Positions 11,094 to 23,000 of a stretch of DNA of 64,000 nucleotides are shown in pieces. Position numbers and translations under genes: made by a program. Every line of letters begins with the position of its first letter. Positions within the stretch are counted from its first letter, which is position 1. The notes below the pieces were generated by a model that was given only the letters and a program-made list of their open reading frames with translations, made no database searches and was not told the DNA's origin. Source of the DNA: Cryptomeria japonica (taxonomy: Eukaryota; Streptophyta; Pinopsida; Cupressales; Cupressaceae); NCBI RefSeq assembly GCF_030272615.1, contig NC_081410.1, forward strand, positions 501,666,442-501,730,441. The letters run 5' to 3'.

Positions 11094-12119
11094 GTCATTG
11101 TGGGGGACATTCTTGCTGGTGGAGCATTCACTGGCACCACTTCCTAAACCTTTAGTGTCCTTGGCATACTTTTGCTTCTTCAACATATTGTCCAAGGCAT
11201 CACGGTTGTCATCAAACCAGATTCTTACCTTGAGCTCATCCTGACATTTCTCAAGGTCATTTCAGAGAATCTCCATTTCTCCAACCAGCTGCAGATATTC
11301 TTTATCTTTAACTTCTAGCACAGATGCTAGATCATTATACCGACACTCCTTGGTTCCTTCTTCTTGAGACTTCATGTCTGAGATGCATTTCTTAGATTAT
11401 TCAAGGCATTTAGTCAACTGATTCTGCTCCACTATAGCAACATTCTTGAATTGCTTGTATTCCTTTCTTACTCTACTGAGTTATTCAATAACATTTACAA
11501 GCTCTCCTTCAAGATCAACTTCTACTTCATCTTCTTCTTCACCTTCACTATCATATAAATCTTGTTGGTTGGATCTATCTGCCTTATCTCCTTCTTCATA
11601 TTCTTCATTGTCACTTCCAAACACATCATACCGATGGTATCTATCTGCATTATCCCTTTTTGATGTGTGATTCTCACTGTCTATCTCATGAGCCATGAAG
11701 AGATGAGTCTCCTCATTACCATTTCTACTGCAACAATCTGATCTGCCTCTGTCATCTATATAGGTGTCTATAACATTTGTCTTCTCACTTCCACAGACTA
11801 AGCTAGTGGTGCAGGGTTCATTTCCATAGAGCGTCCTTAGTCTATCCCATAGACTCTTTGCTGATTTACAATTATCCACCTATGAGGAGGCATCATCGGT
11901 GAGCCCACTGAATATAACCTTCATGACTTCTTCATTGCACATGCATCTTCTTTCTTCTTCAGAGCCGGTGGGAGGATAGACATTCCTAGGGAGACCATTA
12001 ACAACCGACATCCATACATCAAACCCTAGAGAGGATAGGTACACTTTAATTCTACAACTCTAGATGGAATAGTTTGAACCATCAAAGACTGGAGCAGGGA
12101 ATGATTCTAAACAAACCAT
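10974..12119 (-). pseudogene. gag of C: UBN2-like domain plus coiled coil
   Basis: Minus strand, from the ATG at 12119. The first part carries the typical copia-gag start (PVFDGSNYSI, then a stop, then VYLSSL and GFDVWMSVVNGLPRNVYPP) and SAKSLWDRLRTLYGNE near 11840, the UBN2-type capsid domain. An acidic EDE-rich segment follows (about 11500-11700). Next comes a heptad-like region, then LDNMLKKQKYAKDTKGLGSG near 11165, which resembles the tail of coiled-coil gags of other plant LTR elements. Several stops and frame changes are present. No zinc knuckle was found; the tail runs into the tandem repeat. Confidence 0.72.
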
Positions 12120-12175
12120 TATGTCCTTGATAGGATCTACCCAAGTGAGAGAAAGCTTGATAAATAGGGTAGCTA

Positions 12176-12189
12176 GGCTCTGATACCAA
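12176..12189 (-). other. Primer binding site of C
   Basis: The minus strand reads TTGGTATCAGAGCC, one base after the LTR end (CTAACA). An exact match to the common plant initiator-tRNA site. Confidence 0.9.
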
Positions 12190-12190
12190 T

Positions 12191-13629
12191 TGTTAGACAC
12201 AATGCACCACTGAGAGGAGGGTGAATCAGTGGTTCTCAAATTTTTCCCTTTAATTATCCCTATAAAAGTATACCGATTAATAGTTCTAGTTGAATGCAAA
12301 CATACCCATTAGTGAGGAGACTAAACATAAATGCATTCACACAAAGGGACACCACATAACACCAATATGTATGAGGAAAACCCAAGATGGGAAAAACCTC
12401 ATTGAGCAATGCTGCTAGATACCACTGCTCCAATCCAGTGTCACAATGAAATTTTTTTACAATGTTTAGGGTACCAACCCAAGGATCACCAACCCAAGGA
12501 GCACCAACCCCTAACTGATTTATGGGCTACAACCCAAAGGAGGTACAACCCCTGCTAGTTCATGGGCACCAAATCAAAGGAGCTACAACCCCCACACTGA
12601 GCTACAACTTAGTGATCACAATAATAGCTTCAGATACAAAATTGGTCATACTATTACAAGTGAATCTTGTAACCATTTCATATACCTCACTGTATTAGTG
12701 AGACACCTTCTTTTCTGCACCGGTTCACTCTTCTTCTACTCTCATCTACTGTTGTATTGTCGGTAACCTCTACCTGTTCACTTCTACTCCTCTTCTACTC
12801 TGCTGGATCTCCTCCTCACTACTCTACTCTTCAGTCTTCTCAACTGTCTTCCTGTCGATACAAGTTCCTACTGGTTATCTCCTCAGATGCACTTTGACTT
12901 CTATATCGGATGCTCAAACCATATAGGTTAACCCTCTATTAAACCCTATCACCAGTTTAACATTCACTCTCTCAGTCACTACTATCCTTAGCTATTTCGC
13001 CTCTGGTTGATATACCTTTGTCATGCAGCACTCAATCACTTCATACCAACCCTATCTTCTTCTCTTCAACAACACACTTCAATGATTTTGGCTTCCTTAT
13101 TTATAATCTAGTTTTTCCGCCAAAAGCAAATTCAAAAAAATGGGTGGTTAGGGTTTCCTCATCAACCCCAAGGCAAACCAAATCCAATCAGATCTTATTC
13201 GATCTGATTGCCTAGATAGCTGTTTTCTCATCACCACCATTAATGTACCTTCCAATACATGTTTTCTAAACTTAGCAATCACAGTCTTGTATCTCAACCT
13301 ATATTTGTCAAAACACCATTAATATTTTTTCTATTTCCTTCTCTAGATCCTCATCCAATCCAATTTCCTTGCTTCGATCTAGGCACCAACAAATCCCTAA
13401 TTTTTCTCTGGCCTTCATTCTTCCTCAAGCCACACTCCTCAGATTCTATCCATAAATTATTGGATCCATATTAAATACACACCTGTAGAAACACCTATCC
13501 CTACACAACACTTCACCAACGTCTACGATCTTGCCACTTCATCTCTACGTGGCATCCATGTCATCATTCGCCTCTGCTCAAACAAATGTGTCAGTATGGA
13601 TTGGATCACTGACTAACTTCATTACCGGG
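12191..13629 (-). repeat. LTR of C, downstream part
   Basis: Minus-strand LTR portion ending in CTAACA next to the primer site. It includes a run of short GGTTGGTGCTCCTTG-like repeats (12470-12600) that recurs at 63680-63780, and its upper end matches 62648-62790. It joins 21297-22419 once B is removed; the junction corresponds to one continuous point near 62643. Confidence 0.85.
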
Positions 13630-15059
13630 TGGTGCAGAATCACCTCATCAACAAGTTATTCATGACCATAGGGATGAAGACTAGGATCATTAGGGTGTCT
13701 TAGTGTGTCTTTTGTTTCATGTATGCAATAAACCCCAACATGTAAGCCCATGTCACCAATTAGGCAATTTGAGAAGCCAATTGGGACAATGTGGTAAAAA
13801 GGGGTAATAGATCATCTAGATTTGTGTTTGTTAGGTTTTAGACATGTTTTATGTGTGTTTGGCTGGTCCATGTATGTTGATCCCAACCTTAGAGAGTATG
13901 TCAACTTTTTGTGCAAAATTTCAAAAATGCAACTTTTGAGTGCAAAAGTGCAACATTTTGTAAATCGGTTGGGAGAAGCCTTTCAATGGCTCAAACCTAC
14001 TCCAAATTAGGTGGGAAACCATTGGAGAGTTGTATAAGCCTTGTGGGATTGATTCCCAAGGTTGCTATTGTTGGAGTTGGAGTTTTGAGAAGTAATAATA
14101 TACAAAATACTATAGTTTTCCTAGAAATCCTGAGTTTGCAAGGGTTGCACGTGCCTATACAGATTGATTTGAATCACACGATCCATGGAGTATATAGAGA
14201 GATCAAAAATATTTATTTTGGTGGAAGTCTAAGGTCTTAACTATTCTGGAGTAGAGATAAACCTCCATTCTTTTGACCTTAACCCAAAAATTGAGGGTTT
14301 GGAGAGGGTTTTGAACAAAAATGGCTTTATCTTGCATTCTAGTCCATTAGAAGACTCTTCCTTTGGAGGGATGCATGATAAGCCTCTGTACTTTAGTGTT
14401 TTCATGGTTTGTTGTAGGGGAAATTTTGTTGTGTGGAGAAAGGAACAAGATTAGGTAGGCATCTCTATGTGACTACCTAGGACACAATTTAGGACAGTCA
14501 TCATAAGTTGTCATAGCGGGGGATTCCAGGTGTGCAACCCTGGAATTAGAGGTTTATCTCTATCCCCCACATGCCCATAAAGTTTTTTTTTCATGTGGTG
14601 TACCAGAAAAGGTAGTTTCTTTTTAAAGTAGGTCTAATTGCCCCATTACGTCTCTTAGCTTCTGAAGGGAATAGACCTTGTAGTTGTAAATTTGGGTGTG
14701 GAACATTTTGAAGATAAGATCCATTCTATTGTCAAATAGGGCTACAAGCTGAGGGGGTAGGTTTACAAAGGAGGTATAAGGAATTGATGCTCTAAACCAA
14801 AACCAGTGTTTGAAAGAGTCCTTAGATGACATGTGTTTTCCAACTTAAAAATCCCAAGGAGTACAGGTCACCGGTAAAGCCCGTTTAAAGAGTTGAAGCC
14901 TTTAACTCATGTTGAGTAGGCCTAAGCTTAGTGAATGTTTGTGTAGTTTCATCAAAGGTGTAGAGTCCTTCCTTGCATGGCCCTTGTGTGTAGTTAGGGG
15001 GTCAATAGCCTAACCTTATTTGGGCTTGTCATTAGGAGTTTGGGTAGGCCTCTATATCA
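13630..15059 (+). repeat. 5' LTR of B
   Basis: TGGTGCAG to TATATCA, 1430 bases. It is colinear with 19799-21296 except that about 68 bases present at 20862-20930 are missing here (junction near 14690), which accounts for the length difference. Confidence 0.92.
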
Positions 15060-15061
15060 AG

Positions 15062-15073
15062 TGGTATCAAAGC
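15062..15073 (+). other. Primer binding site of B
   Basis: TGGTATCAAAGC, one change from the initiator-tRNA type site, two bases after the LTR. Confidence 0.85.
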
Positions 15074-15149
15074 AAAGGAGTTTCCTTTGGAAGAGAAGGA
15101 GAAGACAAGACGTAAGAAGAAAAAGGGGTCCCATGAGGCACCTTCAAGA

Positions 15150-16260
15150 ATGACCAATGCACATTTGAAGTCTTGGTGAAGAAGAAGATGGTAGAGAGAA
15201 GAGCAGTCAGGGATGAGAATCAGGCCTTGAAAAACGAGATGGACTGGTTGAAGGACAGAGTGGGGAGGGGAGAGAGAGACTTTGGAGAAGAAGGGGATGA
15301 AGAGGAGATCCCTATATAGGAAGAGCTAGAGGTACCTACAAACCAGAGACCCCTGATGAGTGTCCTCAAGTCCATGGAAAGAAGAAAAATGGATGTAAAG
15401 ATGGATCTTCCAATATTTGCAGGCAAGATGGAGCCTAATACAGTGATGAAGTGGATAGACTCCTTGGACAATGTTTCTGAAAGTGAAGACATACCAGACC
15501 ACCAGAGGGTGAAGATGGTCCAATCCAAAATGAAAGGGGCTGCACTAACTTGGTGTACTTTCATCCAAGATGAGAAGGTGAAAGAGGGAAAGAGAGGAGT
15601 GGCTACATGGAAGAGGATGATGGCTTTGGTGAAAGAAGCCTATGTCCCAATGGACTACAATATCCAATTGCATAGGAGGAGACATAATTTGAAACAAAAG
15701 AAGATGGATGTGAGTTCATATACCAAGGAGTTCATGAAGTTGTGTGTGAGGAATAAGGTGATAGAGAGTGAAGATGAGAAGGTGGCAATGTATCTCAATG
15801 GGTTGAGCTTTACAATCCAAGAAGACTTGAATCTCCACTCCTCAGAGACAGTCCAAAAGTGTTTTCAATTGGCACTCAAGGTGGAGGAGAAGTTGAAGAG
15901 AAGGAAGGATAAAAATGATAGAGGTAAAGGGAGACAACAAAGAGGAGGAAGAGGTCCTTTTAGAGGTAGAGGAAATGGTTTTGGATACCAGAGAGACTCT
16001 AACCAAGAAGGTAATAGAGGAGAGAGCAGTGACAACCAAGGAGGGGGATACAATCCAAGAGGAAGCTTTAGGGATAGGAGACCACCCTCTAGAGGAAGAT
16101 CCCAAGGTATAGGACCTCTTAGATGTTACAACTGCAACCAAGAAGGGCACATGGCCAATAGATGTCCAAAGAAGGATTCTAGCTCCATGGGAGAAAGGAG
16201 AAGCAATTTGGTGCAGGAATCTAATTGTCAAAGTGTGGCAAGTGCAACTACTTATCAAAG
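15150..16260 (+). pseudogene. gag of B
   Basis: The ATG at 15150 begins MTNAH, matching MTNVE in the gag of A. A frame change follows before 15188, and one stop lies near 15317. From 15356 the frame is open to 16501 (381 residues), the best preserved coding stretch in the window. It shows the capsid region (MKGAALTW, ATWKRMMALVKEAYVP, MYLNGLSFTIQEDLNLH), a basic arginine-glycine tail and an intact zinc knuckle CYNCNQEGHMANRC at 16124-16165. Its role would be particle assembly and RNA binding. Confidence 0.88.
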
Positions 16261-19200
16261 TGTTAATGTTGTTGATAGCTATGGCTATCTTGAAAGAGGA
16301 GAGGCTCTGATGATGAAAAGAGTAGTAACCACCATGAAGGTACCTGATAAAGAGCCTTCACAAAGGAAATCTCTTTTCAATACCACTTGCAAGGTAGGAG
16401 GAAAGGTATGCAAGGTTCTGATAAACTCTAGATCCACTAAAAATTTTGTATCACTTGAAATGGTAGAAAAGCTTAAACTTAGGAAGTTGCCTCACCCTTA
16501 ACCCTATAAGGTCTCATGGCTCACCCAAGGTCAACAAGCAGTAGTGGAAGAATAGGCTTGGGTGGAGTTTCAGAATAGATCTTACAAGGATAGATTGCTA
16601 TTTGACATAGGCAAAATGGATGCATTCCATCTCTTGTTTGGGAGACCATGGCAGTATGACTTGATAGTTGATCATGATGGGTTGAGAAACACTTACTCAA
16701 TCACCAAAGATGGGAAGGTGATAGAACTCTTACCTATGATAGAGGAAGAGATGGAATCAAAAGGGAAGGATATAAGGGTGCTGATAGTAGAAGGTAAATA
16801 GTTCATGAATGAGATTGCAGAGAAATATGCAGTTTTCTATGCCCTCATGCCTAGTCCCAAGGTGACAAGGAAAGAGCAGTTTGTAGAAGAGAAAGAAGGA
16901 GGACCAAAGCACATAGACCTGGAAGTCAGACAATTGCTTGATAAGAATCAAGGAATCATCTCAAATGGGATGACAAGGTCCCTACCACTGGTAAGGAAGA
17001 TCAGTCATTGCATAGATCTGATCCCTAGATCTACATTGCCAAGTAAAGCAGCCTACAAGATCACCCCAGGCCAAAATGCAGAAATGGCAAGGAAGATTGA
17101 AGAGTTGCTTGAAATAAGACCGATTGGCAAAATTCTAAGCCCATGTGCAGTACCAGTAGTCTTTGCACCCAAGAAAGAAGGCACTTGGAGGCTTTGTATA
17201 GACTCAAGATCCATCAACAAGACAACCATAAGGTATAGGTTCCCAATCCATAGAATAGAGGATTTACTTGATTTCTTAGGGAGTGCCAAGTATTTTACAA
17301 AAATGGATCTAAAAAGTGGATACCATTAGATTAGAATAAGACCAGGGGATGAATGGAAGACCATTTTTAAAACTAATGAAGGGTTGTATGAATGGAAAGT
17401 AATGCCATTTGGGTTTTCCAATGCCCCTAGTACCTTTATGAGGTTAATGAATGAAGTTTTGGTGGAATTCATAAGAAAATTTGTCATAGTATACCTAGAT
17501 GATATATTGATCTTTAGTCACACAAGGGAAGAGCACCTCAAACACATAGATATGGTTCTCAAGAGGTTGCATAAAGAGAAACTAATGATCAATCTAGATA
17601 AGTGTTTGTTCATCTAGGAGGAGATCATCTACTTGGGTTTTGTAATCTCACAAGGTGAGTTGAAAATGGACCAAGAGAAGGTAAGTGCTATACTGTCTTG
17701 GTCTACATCTAGAACTATGAATAATGTCCGAAGTTTCCAAGGGTTAGCAAATTTTTATAGGAAGTTCATAAGAGGATTTAGTCATGTTTGTGCACTCATT
17801 CTTGACACCATAAAGGGAGGACAAAAGTGTAGGTTCAGTTGGACCAAAAAGGTAGATGATTCATTTGAGACATTGAAGAAGGAGGTTGCAGAACAACCAG
17901 TCCTTGCCTCACCAGACTTCAACAAGATATTTTAGGTGGAATGTGATGCAAGCCACGTGGATATTGGAGCAGTGCTCAATCAGGAAGGAAGGCCTATTTC
18001 TTTTTTTCAGTGAAAAGCTAAATGACGCTAAGAAAAGATACTCATCTTATGACTTGGAGATGTATGCTCTAGTACAGTCTTTGAATAAGTGGAGGCACTA
18101 TTTATTGCCTAAGGAGTTTATAGTCTTTACTAATAATTAGACACTTAGTTTCATAAATAGCCAAGGGAAGCGAAACCACCGACATATGAAGTGGGTAGAG
18201 ACCTTGCAAGCCTTCACATTCACCCTCAAACACAAGAAGGGAGCCAAGAACAAAGTTGCAGATGCTTTGAGCAGGAGGGTCTTAACTACCAACCAAATGA
18301 AGATGGAGAGTGTTGGTATTGTTTTCTTGAAGGGTATGTATGTTGCTGATGAAGACTTTGGAGAGATCTACAAGGTATGTGAAACTTTTGGTGACCGGTA
18401 TCATATTGAGTTTTCTGAGTTTCTGATACAAGATGGATTGTTGTTCAAAGGAGTGTAGTTGTGTATTCCTAAGTGTTCCATGAGGTTGAATATTATTAGG
18501 GAAAAGCATTGTGGAGCTATGACAGGTCATTTTGGCCTTGACAAGACCCTAGATTTTGTGAAGAGACATTACTTCTAGCCTAAATTGTAGGCAGATGTAA
18601 GAAAGTTTGTGGAGACATGTGTTATATGTCATAAAACCAAGGGGAAATCTATAAATGCAAGTTTGTATCAGCCCTTACCCATTCCTTCGAGGCCATGGGC
18701 GAGCATAAGTATGGACTTTGTGTTGGGTCTGCCTAGGACAAGGAGAGTATTTGACAATGTTTTTGTAGTGGTGGACAAGTTTAGTAAAGTGGCTCGTTTC
18801 TTGCCATTTTAGACTTCTTGTGCTGCATCATATGTTGCAGACCTATTCTTTAACCAAATAGTATGGATACATGGATTGCCCCTAAACATTGTTTCAAAAA
18901 GAGATGTGAAGTTCATAGGTCACTTTTGGAGGACTCTTTGTAAGAAGTTCAAGACTAACCTAGGTTTTTCATCAACCTATCATCCTCAAATGGATGGGAA
19001 GATTGAAGTTGTTAGTAGGTCATTGGGAAACTTATTAAGGTGTTTGACAAGGCAACATGGAGAGAAGTGGGATAACATTTCATCACATGTAGAGTTCTCT
19101 TACAATGACACCATAAATAGGAGTACTGGGAAGTCTCCTTTCCAGATTGTTTATGGCATCCCCCCAAGGGAAGTGTTGGAGTTAAGAGATTTACCCAAAG

Positions 19201-19750
19201 AAGATTCCATTAGTGCAGATGGCAAAGCTTTTGCATCAGCCATCAAAGAGGTGCATGACCAAGTCAAGTCTCATCTCCAAAAATCTATAGTGAAGTATAA
19301 TACTCATGTTGATAAGAAGAGGAGAGATGTACAATTTAATGTTGGGGATTTGGTATGGGTAAATTTGAAGAAGTAGAGACTCCCAAAAGAAAAATACACC
19401 AAGCTCATGCAGAGGAAGGTTGGACCATGTCAGATATTGAAAAAGTGTGGACAAAATGCCTATGAGATCCAAATTCCTCCTGATCTTGGATTATCACCCA
19501 TTTTTAATGTGTGTGATCTTACACTTTTCAAAGGTGATGGCAATGAAGAAGAAGAACCAATGCAGGTTGCAATAGACAATGACAATCCAAGGAAGGAATC
19601 ACCTAAGTTGAGCAAAGTGTTAGACACTAGAGTCACAAAGAAGACAAGGAATACGGAGTACATTTAGTACTTGGAGGCTTGGTAGGACAAACCAAACTCT
19701 TAGATAGTTTGGATGACAAGTGAGCAAATATCTAATCTTGGTGTAGATGT
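16261..19750 (+). pseudogene. pol of B: PR-RT-RH-INT-chromodomain
   Basis: Protease at about 16370-16800, active site INSRS at 16421-16435 in place of a DSGS-type motif, so the catalytic aspartate is lost. Reverse transcriptase at about 16960-17650 with CAVPVVFAPKKEGTWRLC and an intact YLDD at 17492-17503. RNase H at about 17930-18270. Integrase: histidine-cysteine zinc region at 18500-18640, core with MDFVLGL (18712), SKRDVKF near 18895 in place of SDRD, and a retained glutamate (KIEVV). Chromodomain remnant at about 19610-19720. In-frame stops, mainly TAG, near 16499, 16553, 16798, 17328, 17616, 17933, 18138, 18457, 18810, 19374 and 19665. Confidence 0.88.
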
Positions 19751-19786
19751 ACAAACTCTGATCTCAAGTGGTCTTGAGATCTCTTC

Positions 19787-19798
19787 TCCTGGGGAGTA
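19787..19798 (+). other. Polypurine tract of B
   Basis: TCCTGGGGAGTA directly before the 3' LTR; the purine-rich part is GGGGAG. Confidence 0.65.
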
Positions 19799-21296
19799 TG
19801 GTGTAGGAGAACCTCATCAACAAGCTATTCATGATCCTAGGGATTAAGAATAGGATAATTAGGGTGTCTTAGTGTGTCTTGAGTTTCATGTATGCAATAA
19901 ACCCCACCATGTAAGCCCATGTCACCAATTAGGCAATTTGAGAAGCCAATTGGGACAATATGGTAGAAAGGGGCAATAGATGGTCTAGATTTGTATTTGA
20001 TAGGTTCTAGACATGTTTTATGTGTGTTTGGTTGGTCCATGTATGTGGATCCCAACTTTAGAGAGTATGACAACTTTTTGTGCAAAATTGCAAAAATGCA
20101 ACTTTTGAGTGCAAAATTGTAACTTTTTGTAAATCAGTTGGGAGAAGCCTTTCAACGGCTCCAATCTACTCCAAATTTAGTGGGAAACAATTGGATAATT
20201 GTATAATACTCATGGGATTGATTCCCAGTTTTGCTGTTGTTGGAGTTGGAGTTTTGAGAAGTAATAATACACAAAATACTATAGTTTTCCCAAAAATCCT
20301 TAGTTTGCAGGAGTTGCATGTGCCTGTACAGATTGATTTAAATCCCACCATCCATGGAGTAGATAGAGAGATGAAATATATTTATTTTGGTGGAAGTTTG
20401 AGGTCTTAGATGTTCCAGAGTAGAGAGAACCCTCCATTCTTCTAACTGTAACTCATAAATTGAGGGTTTGGAGAGGGTTTTGAACAAAAATAGCTTTATC
20501 TTGCATTCTAGTCCATTAGAAGACTCTTCCTTTGGAGGGATGCTGGATAAGACTATTTAATTTAGTTTTTTCATGGTTTTTTGAAGTGGAAACTTTTTTG
20601 TGTGGATAAAGGAACAAGATTAGGTAGGCATCTTTATGTGACTACCTAGGACACAATTTAGGACAATTATCATAAGTTGTCATAGCGGTGGATTCCTTGC
20701 ATGCAACCCTGAAATTAGAGGTTTCTCATTATCCCCAACATTACCATAAATTTTTTTTTTCATTTGGTGTTCTAGTAAAGGGAGTTGCTTTGGAAAATAG
20801 GGCTAATTGCCCCATTAGGTCTCTTAGCCTCTGAAGGGAATATACCTCGTAGTTGTAGATCTGGCCAACCCATTTTGGGGATCAATACAACTTCCAAAAG
20901 GGTGTCTGAAATGGTAATTTTTTTGAATGGGTGTGTGGAACATTTTTAAGATAAGATCCATTCTATCGTCAAATAGGTCTACAAGTTGAGGGGGTAGGTT
21001 TACAAAGGAGGTATAAGGAATTGATGCTCTAAACAAAAACTAGTGTTTGAAAGAGTCCTTAGATGATATGTGTTTTCCAAATTCAAAATTTGAAGGAGTA
21101 GACATCAAGGGTAAAGACCGTTTGAGGAGTTGAAGCCTTTTACTCATCTTGAGTAGGCTTAAGCTTAGTGAATGTGTGTGTAGTTTCATCCAAGGTGTAG
21201 AGTCCTTCCTTGTAGGACCCTTGTGTGTAGTTAGGGGGTCACTAGAATAACCTTGTTTGGGATTTCCATTAGGAGTTTGGGTAGGCCTTTGCATCA
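19799..21296 (+). repeat. 3' LTR of B
   Basis: TGGTGTAG to TTGCATCA, 1498 bases, colinear with 13630-15059. The many small differences between the two point to an old insertion. Confidence 0.92.
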
Positions 21297-22419
21297 CTGT
21301 GTTCATCTACCAACTTACTAATCTTGCCAGTATCTCACACTTTATTGGTTAACCTTCATGTCTGCCCTATGCTAAACTTCTGGTAGAACTCCTTAACCGG
21401 TCGCTAGACATGTCTTTCCATAGCATGCTCATTCTCATCAAGGTGGAGTCACATATATTATCCTCTTCACTTCCTTACTGGTTCTCATGCATACCGGTAG
21501 CCATTCTGATGACATCAGATCATCAACCTTTAGTGGTTTCCAACTAAGGCATCTGCATGTCAATTTCATTCTCTATTCTTAGCTGCTCCACTTTGCCTTC
21601 TTCATCATCAGATAGAATATCATCTTAGTTGGTTTATCAAGATGACAAACCCATCACTCTTCATCTACACCGGCATCCCAACATGCCTTCTCTCTTGGTC
21701 CAGTGCATAACCTTGATTTCATGCACTCGAGGCATTCCTTTGTTTCACTAGTAGATCCGGTGAGAGTCTTCAAACACTTGCCTTTACCTCTTCTTCTTTA
21801 TCTCACAAAACTGTAATGTACATTATGCATAATAGGAGATAAGCTTCACTTACCGATGGAGCGATACCTTGTCATCTACATTCAACAATGTACTCATGTG
21901 ACTTCCCTATTTGTGTAGCATATCTTCAACTAGACACATTTGATCTGGTGTGGGCACATTCACTGTCAGTCATCTCTTCACATGGTGACTGCATCTTCAT
22001 CCAGTGGGAGTCCTGCTGTTCTGCAACCTCACAACATATCGGTAACCTATTCATTCTTCTCCTCTAGTGTTGATGTAATTTAGGTAACATTCTACCTCTT
22101 CATGACAAACAACATCCAAGCATCCTGCTCATTGTCAACACTTCACTTACCAGTTGACATACTCTCCTTACCAATGATACACTGTACCAGTAACCTTACC
22201 ATTTCATCCACACAAGTCGGGCACTAACTTGTGTAATGGTGACTTTAGTGGTCATTCCTCTGAATGACATTCTCTTCCTTACCTTACCGATGTTCTGCAA
22301 CATAAGGTCATATCAAACACATCTCATTTTGGACTCCTCCATACCATTGTTGCACAAAAATCTCTTATACCAGCAGTTATCCTATACCGGTTGACATCAA
22401 TGACAATGCAATGCCAACA
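21297..22419 (-). repeat. LTR of C, upstream part
   Basis: On the minus strand it starts TGTTGGCATTGCATTG and matches the LTR starting at 61697 throughout. It is continuous with 13629-12191 after removal of B; the total LTR length is about 2562 bases. Confidence 0.85.
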
Positions 22420-22574
22420 TTCTTCACTTTTTCTCTGGCATTTTCTAAGTCATCAAAAGAAAACCTGATTTCTCTTTCTAAATCTATTTCACAATGAACA
22501 TTATCAATATCCCATTGAACAAGTTTTATTGCCTCAAGATTAGCCTCTAGAAGAATTTTATCATTTAGCATCAT
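22420..22574 (-). pseudogene. Internal remnant of element D, coiled-coil-like
   Basis: A minus-strand frame opens with MMLNDKILLEANLEAIKLVQ and continues with acidic, heptad-like sequence. It runs without a stop into the start of the C LTR. Gag-like by position, just after a primer site, but no conserved motif is recognised. A purine run just before 22419 could be a polypurine tract or chance. Confidence 0.35.
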
Positions 22575-22633
22575 AGTAATTGTTCAAATGCATGATCTAC
22601 CTCATTTTTTAGGTTGTTTTCTTAGCAACCTCA

Positions 22634-22645
22634 CTTTGGTACCAA
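22634..22645 (-). other. Primer binding site of D
   Basis: The minus strand reads TTGGTACCAAAG just after an LTR ending GTTCAACA. It is the initiator-tRNA type with changes. Confidence 0.65.
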
Positions 22646-22646
22646 T

Positions 22647-22814
22647 TGTTGAACACACTCAAATGCTAAGAGGGGGGTGAATAAACATAAATTAAATTTA
22701 ACCATTAATTTAGATCTGTGGAACTAAAAATGGAACACAACATCCGAATTACAAGAACACCTATATTTTTACATGGAAATCCCAAGGAGGGAAAATAATG
22801 GTGAGGATTGACTC

Positions 22815-22892
<78 letters not shown>

Positions 22893-23000
22893 TCAAATAT
22901 TATTTTAGGCTCATTTCCAAGGAATCTCACTACCCCCTGAATAAACTTGTAGGCTAAGGTGCACTTCCCTAAGGCAAGATACAATGCTTAAAATTTGAAG
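22647..23000 (-). repeat. LTR fragment of D, minus strand
   Basis: On the minus strand it ends with the CCCCCCTCTTAGCATT...CAACA module seen in the LTRs of G, H, E and C, preceded by a CCTTGGGATTTCCATGT segment. It resembles 59255-59400 in the same orientation. The left end of this LTR could not be found. Confidence 0.6.
22818..22889. repeat. (TA)n microsatellite
   Basis: About 36 TA units in the LTR of D. Confidence 0.98.

Larger units (their letters stand above)
13630..21296 (+). mobile_element. Chromovirus B (Ty3/gypsy), complete but degenerate
   Basis: Both LTRs, primer site, gag, pol with chromodomain and polypurine tract are present. It sits inside the LTR of C: the flanks align continuously with 62600-62790. 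The five bases on either side (CCGGG and CTGTG) do not form a clean target duplication, which suggests an old insertion or small losses at the ends. Confidence 0.93.
10799..22419 (-). mobile_element. Copia-type element C, minus strand, split by B
   Basis: On the minus strand: long LTR (22419 to 12191, interrupted by element B), primer binding site (12189-12176), then a gag. No protease, integrase or reverse transcriptase follows before the sequence becomes unrecognisable near 10800. It is therefore either truncated or a non-autonomous gag-only element. A second LTR of the same family starts at 61697. Confidence 0.75.

Noticed and set aside
13018-13474. Plus-strand frames of 65 and 71 residues
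   Set aside because: They lie in the minus-strand LTR of C, which also appears at 62800-63250 without these frames conserved.
15842-16258. 138-residue minus-strand frame
   Set aside because: Shadow of the well-supported gag of B on the other strand.
13625-21301. Target duplication of element B
   Set aside because: CCGGG and CTGTG agree at only three of five places; not good enough to call.
22769-22984. Open frame encoding alternating Tyr-Ile
   Set aside because: Produced by the (TA)n repeat.
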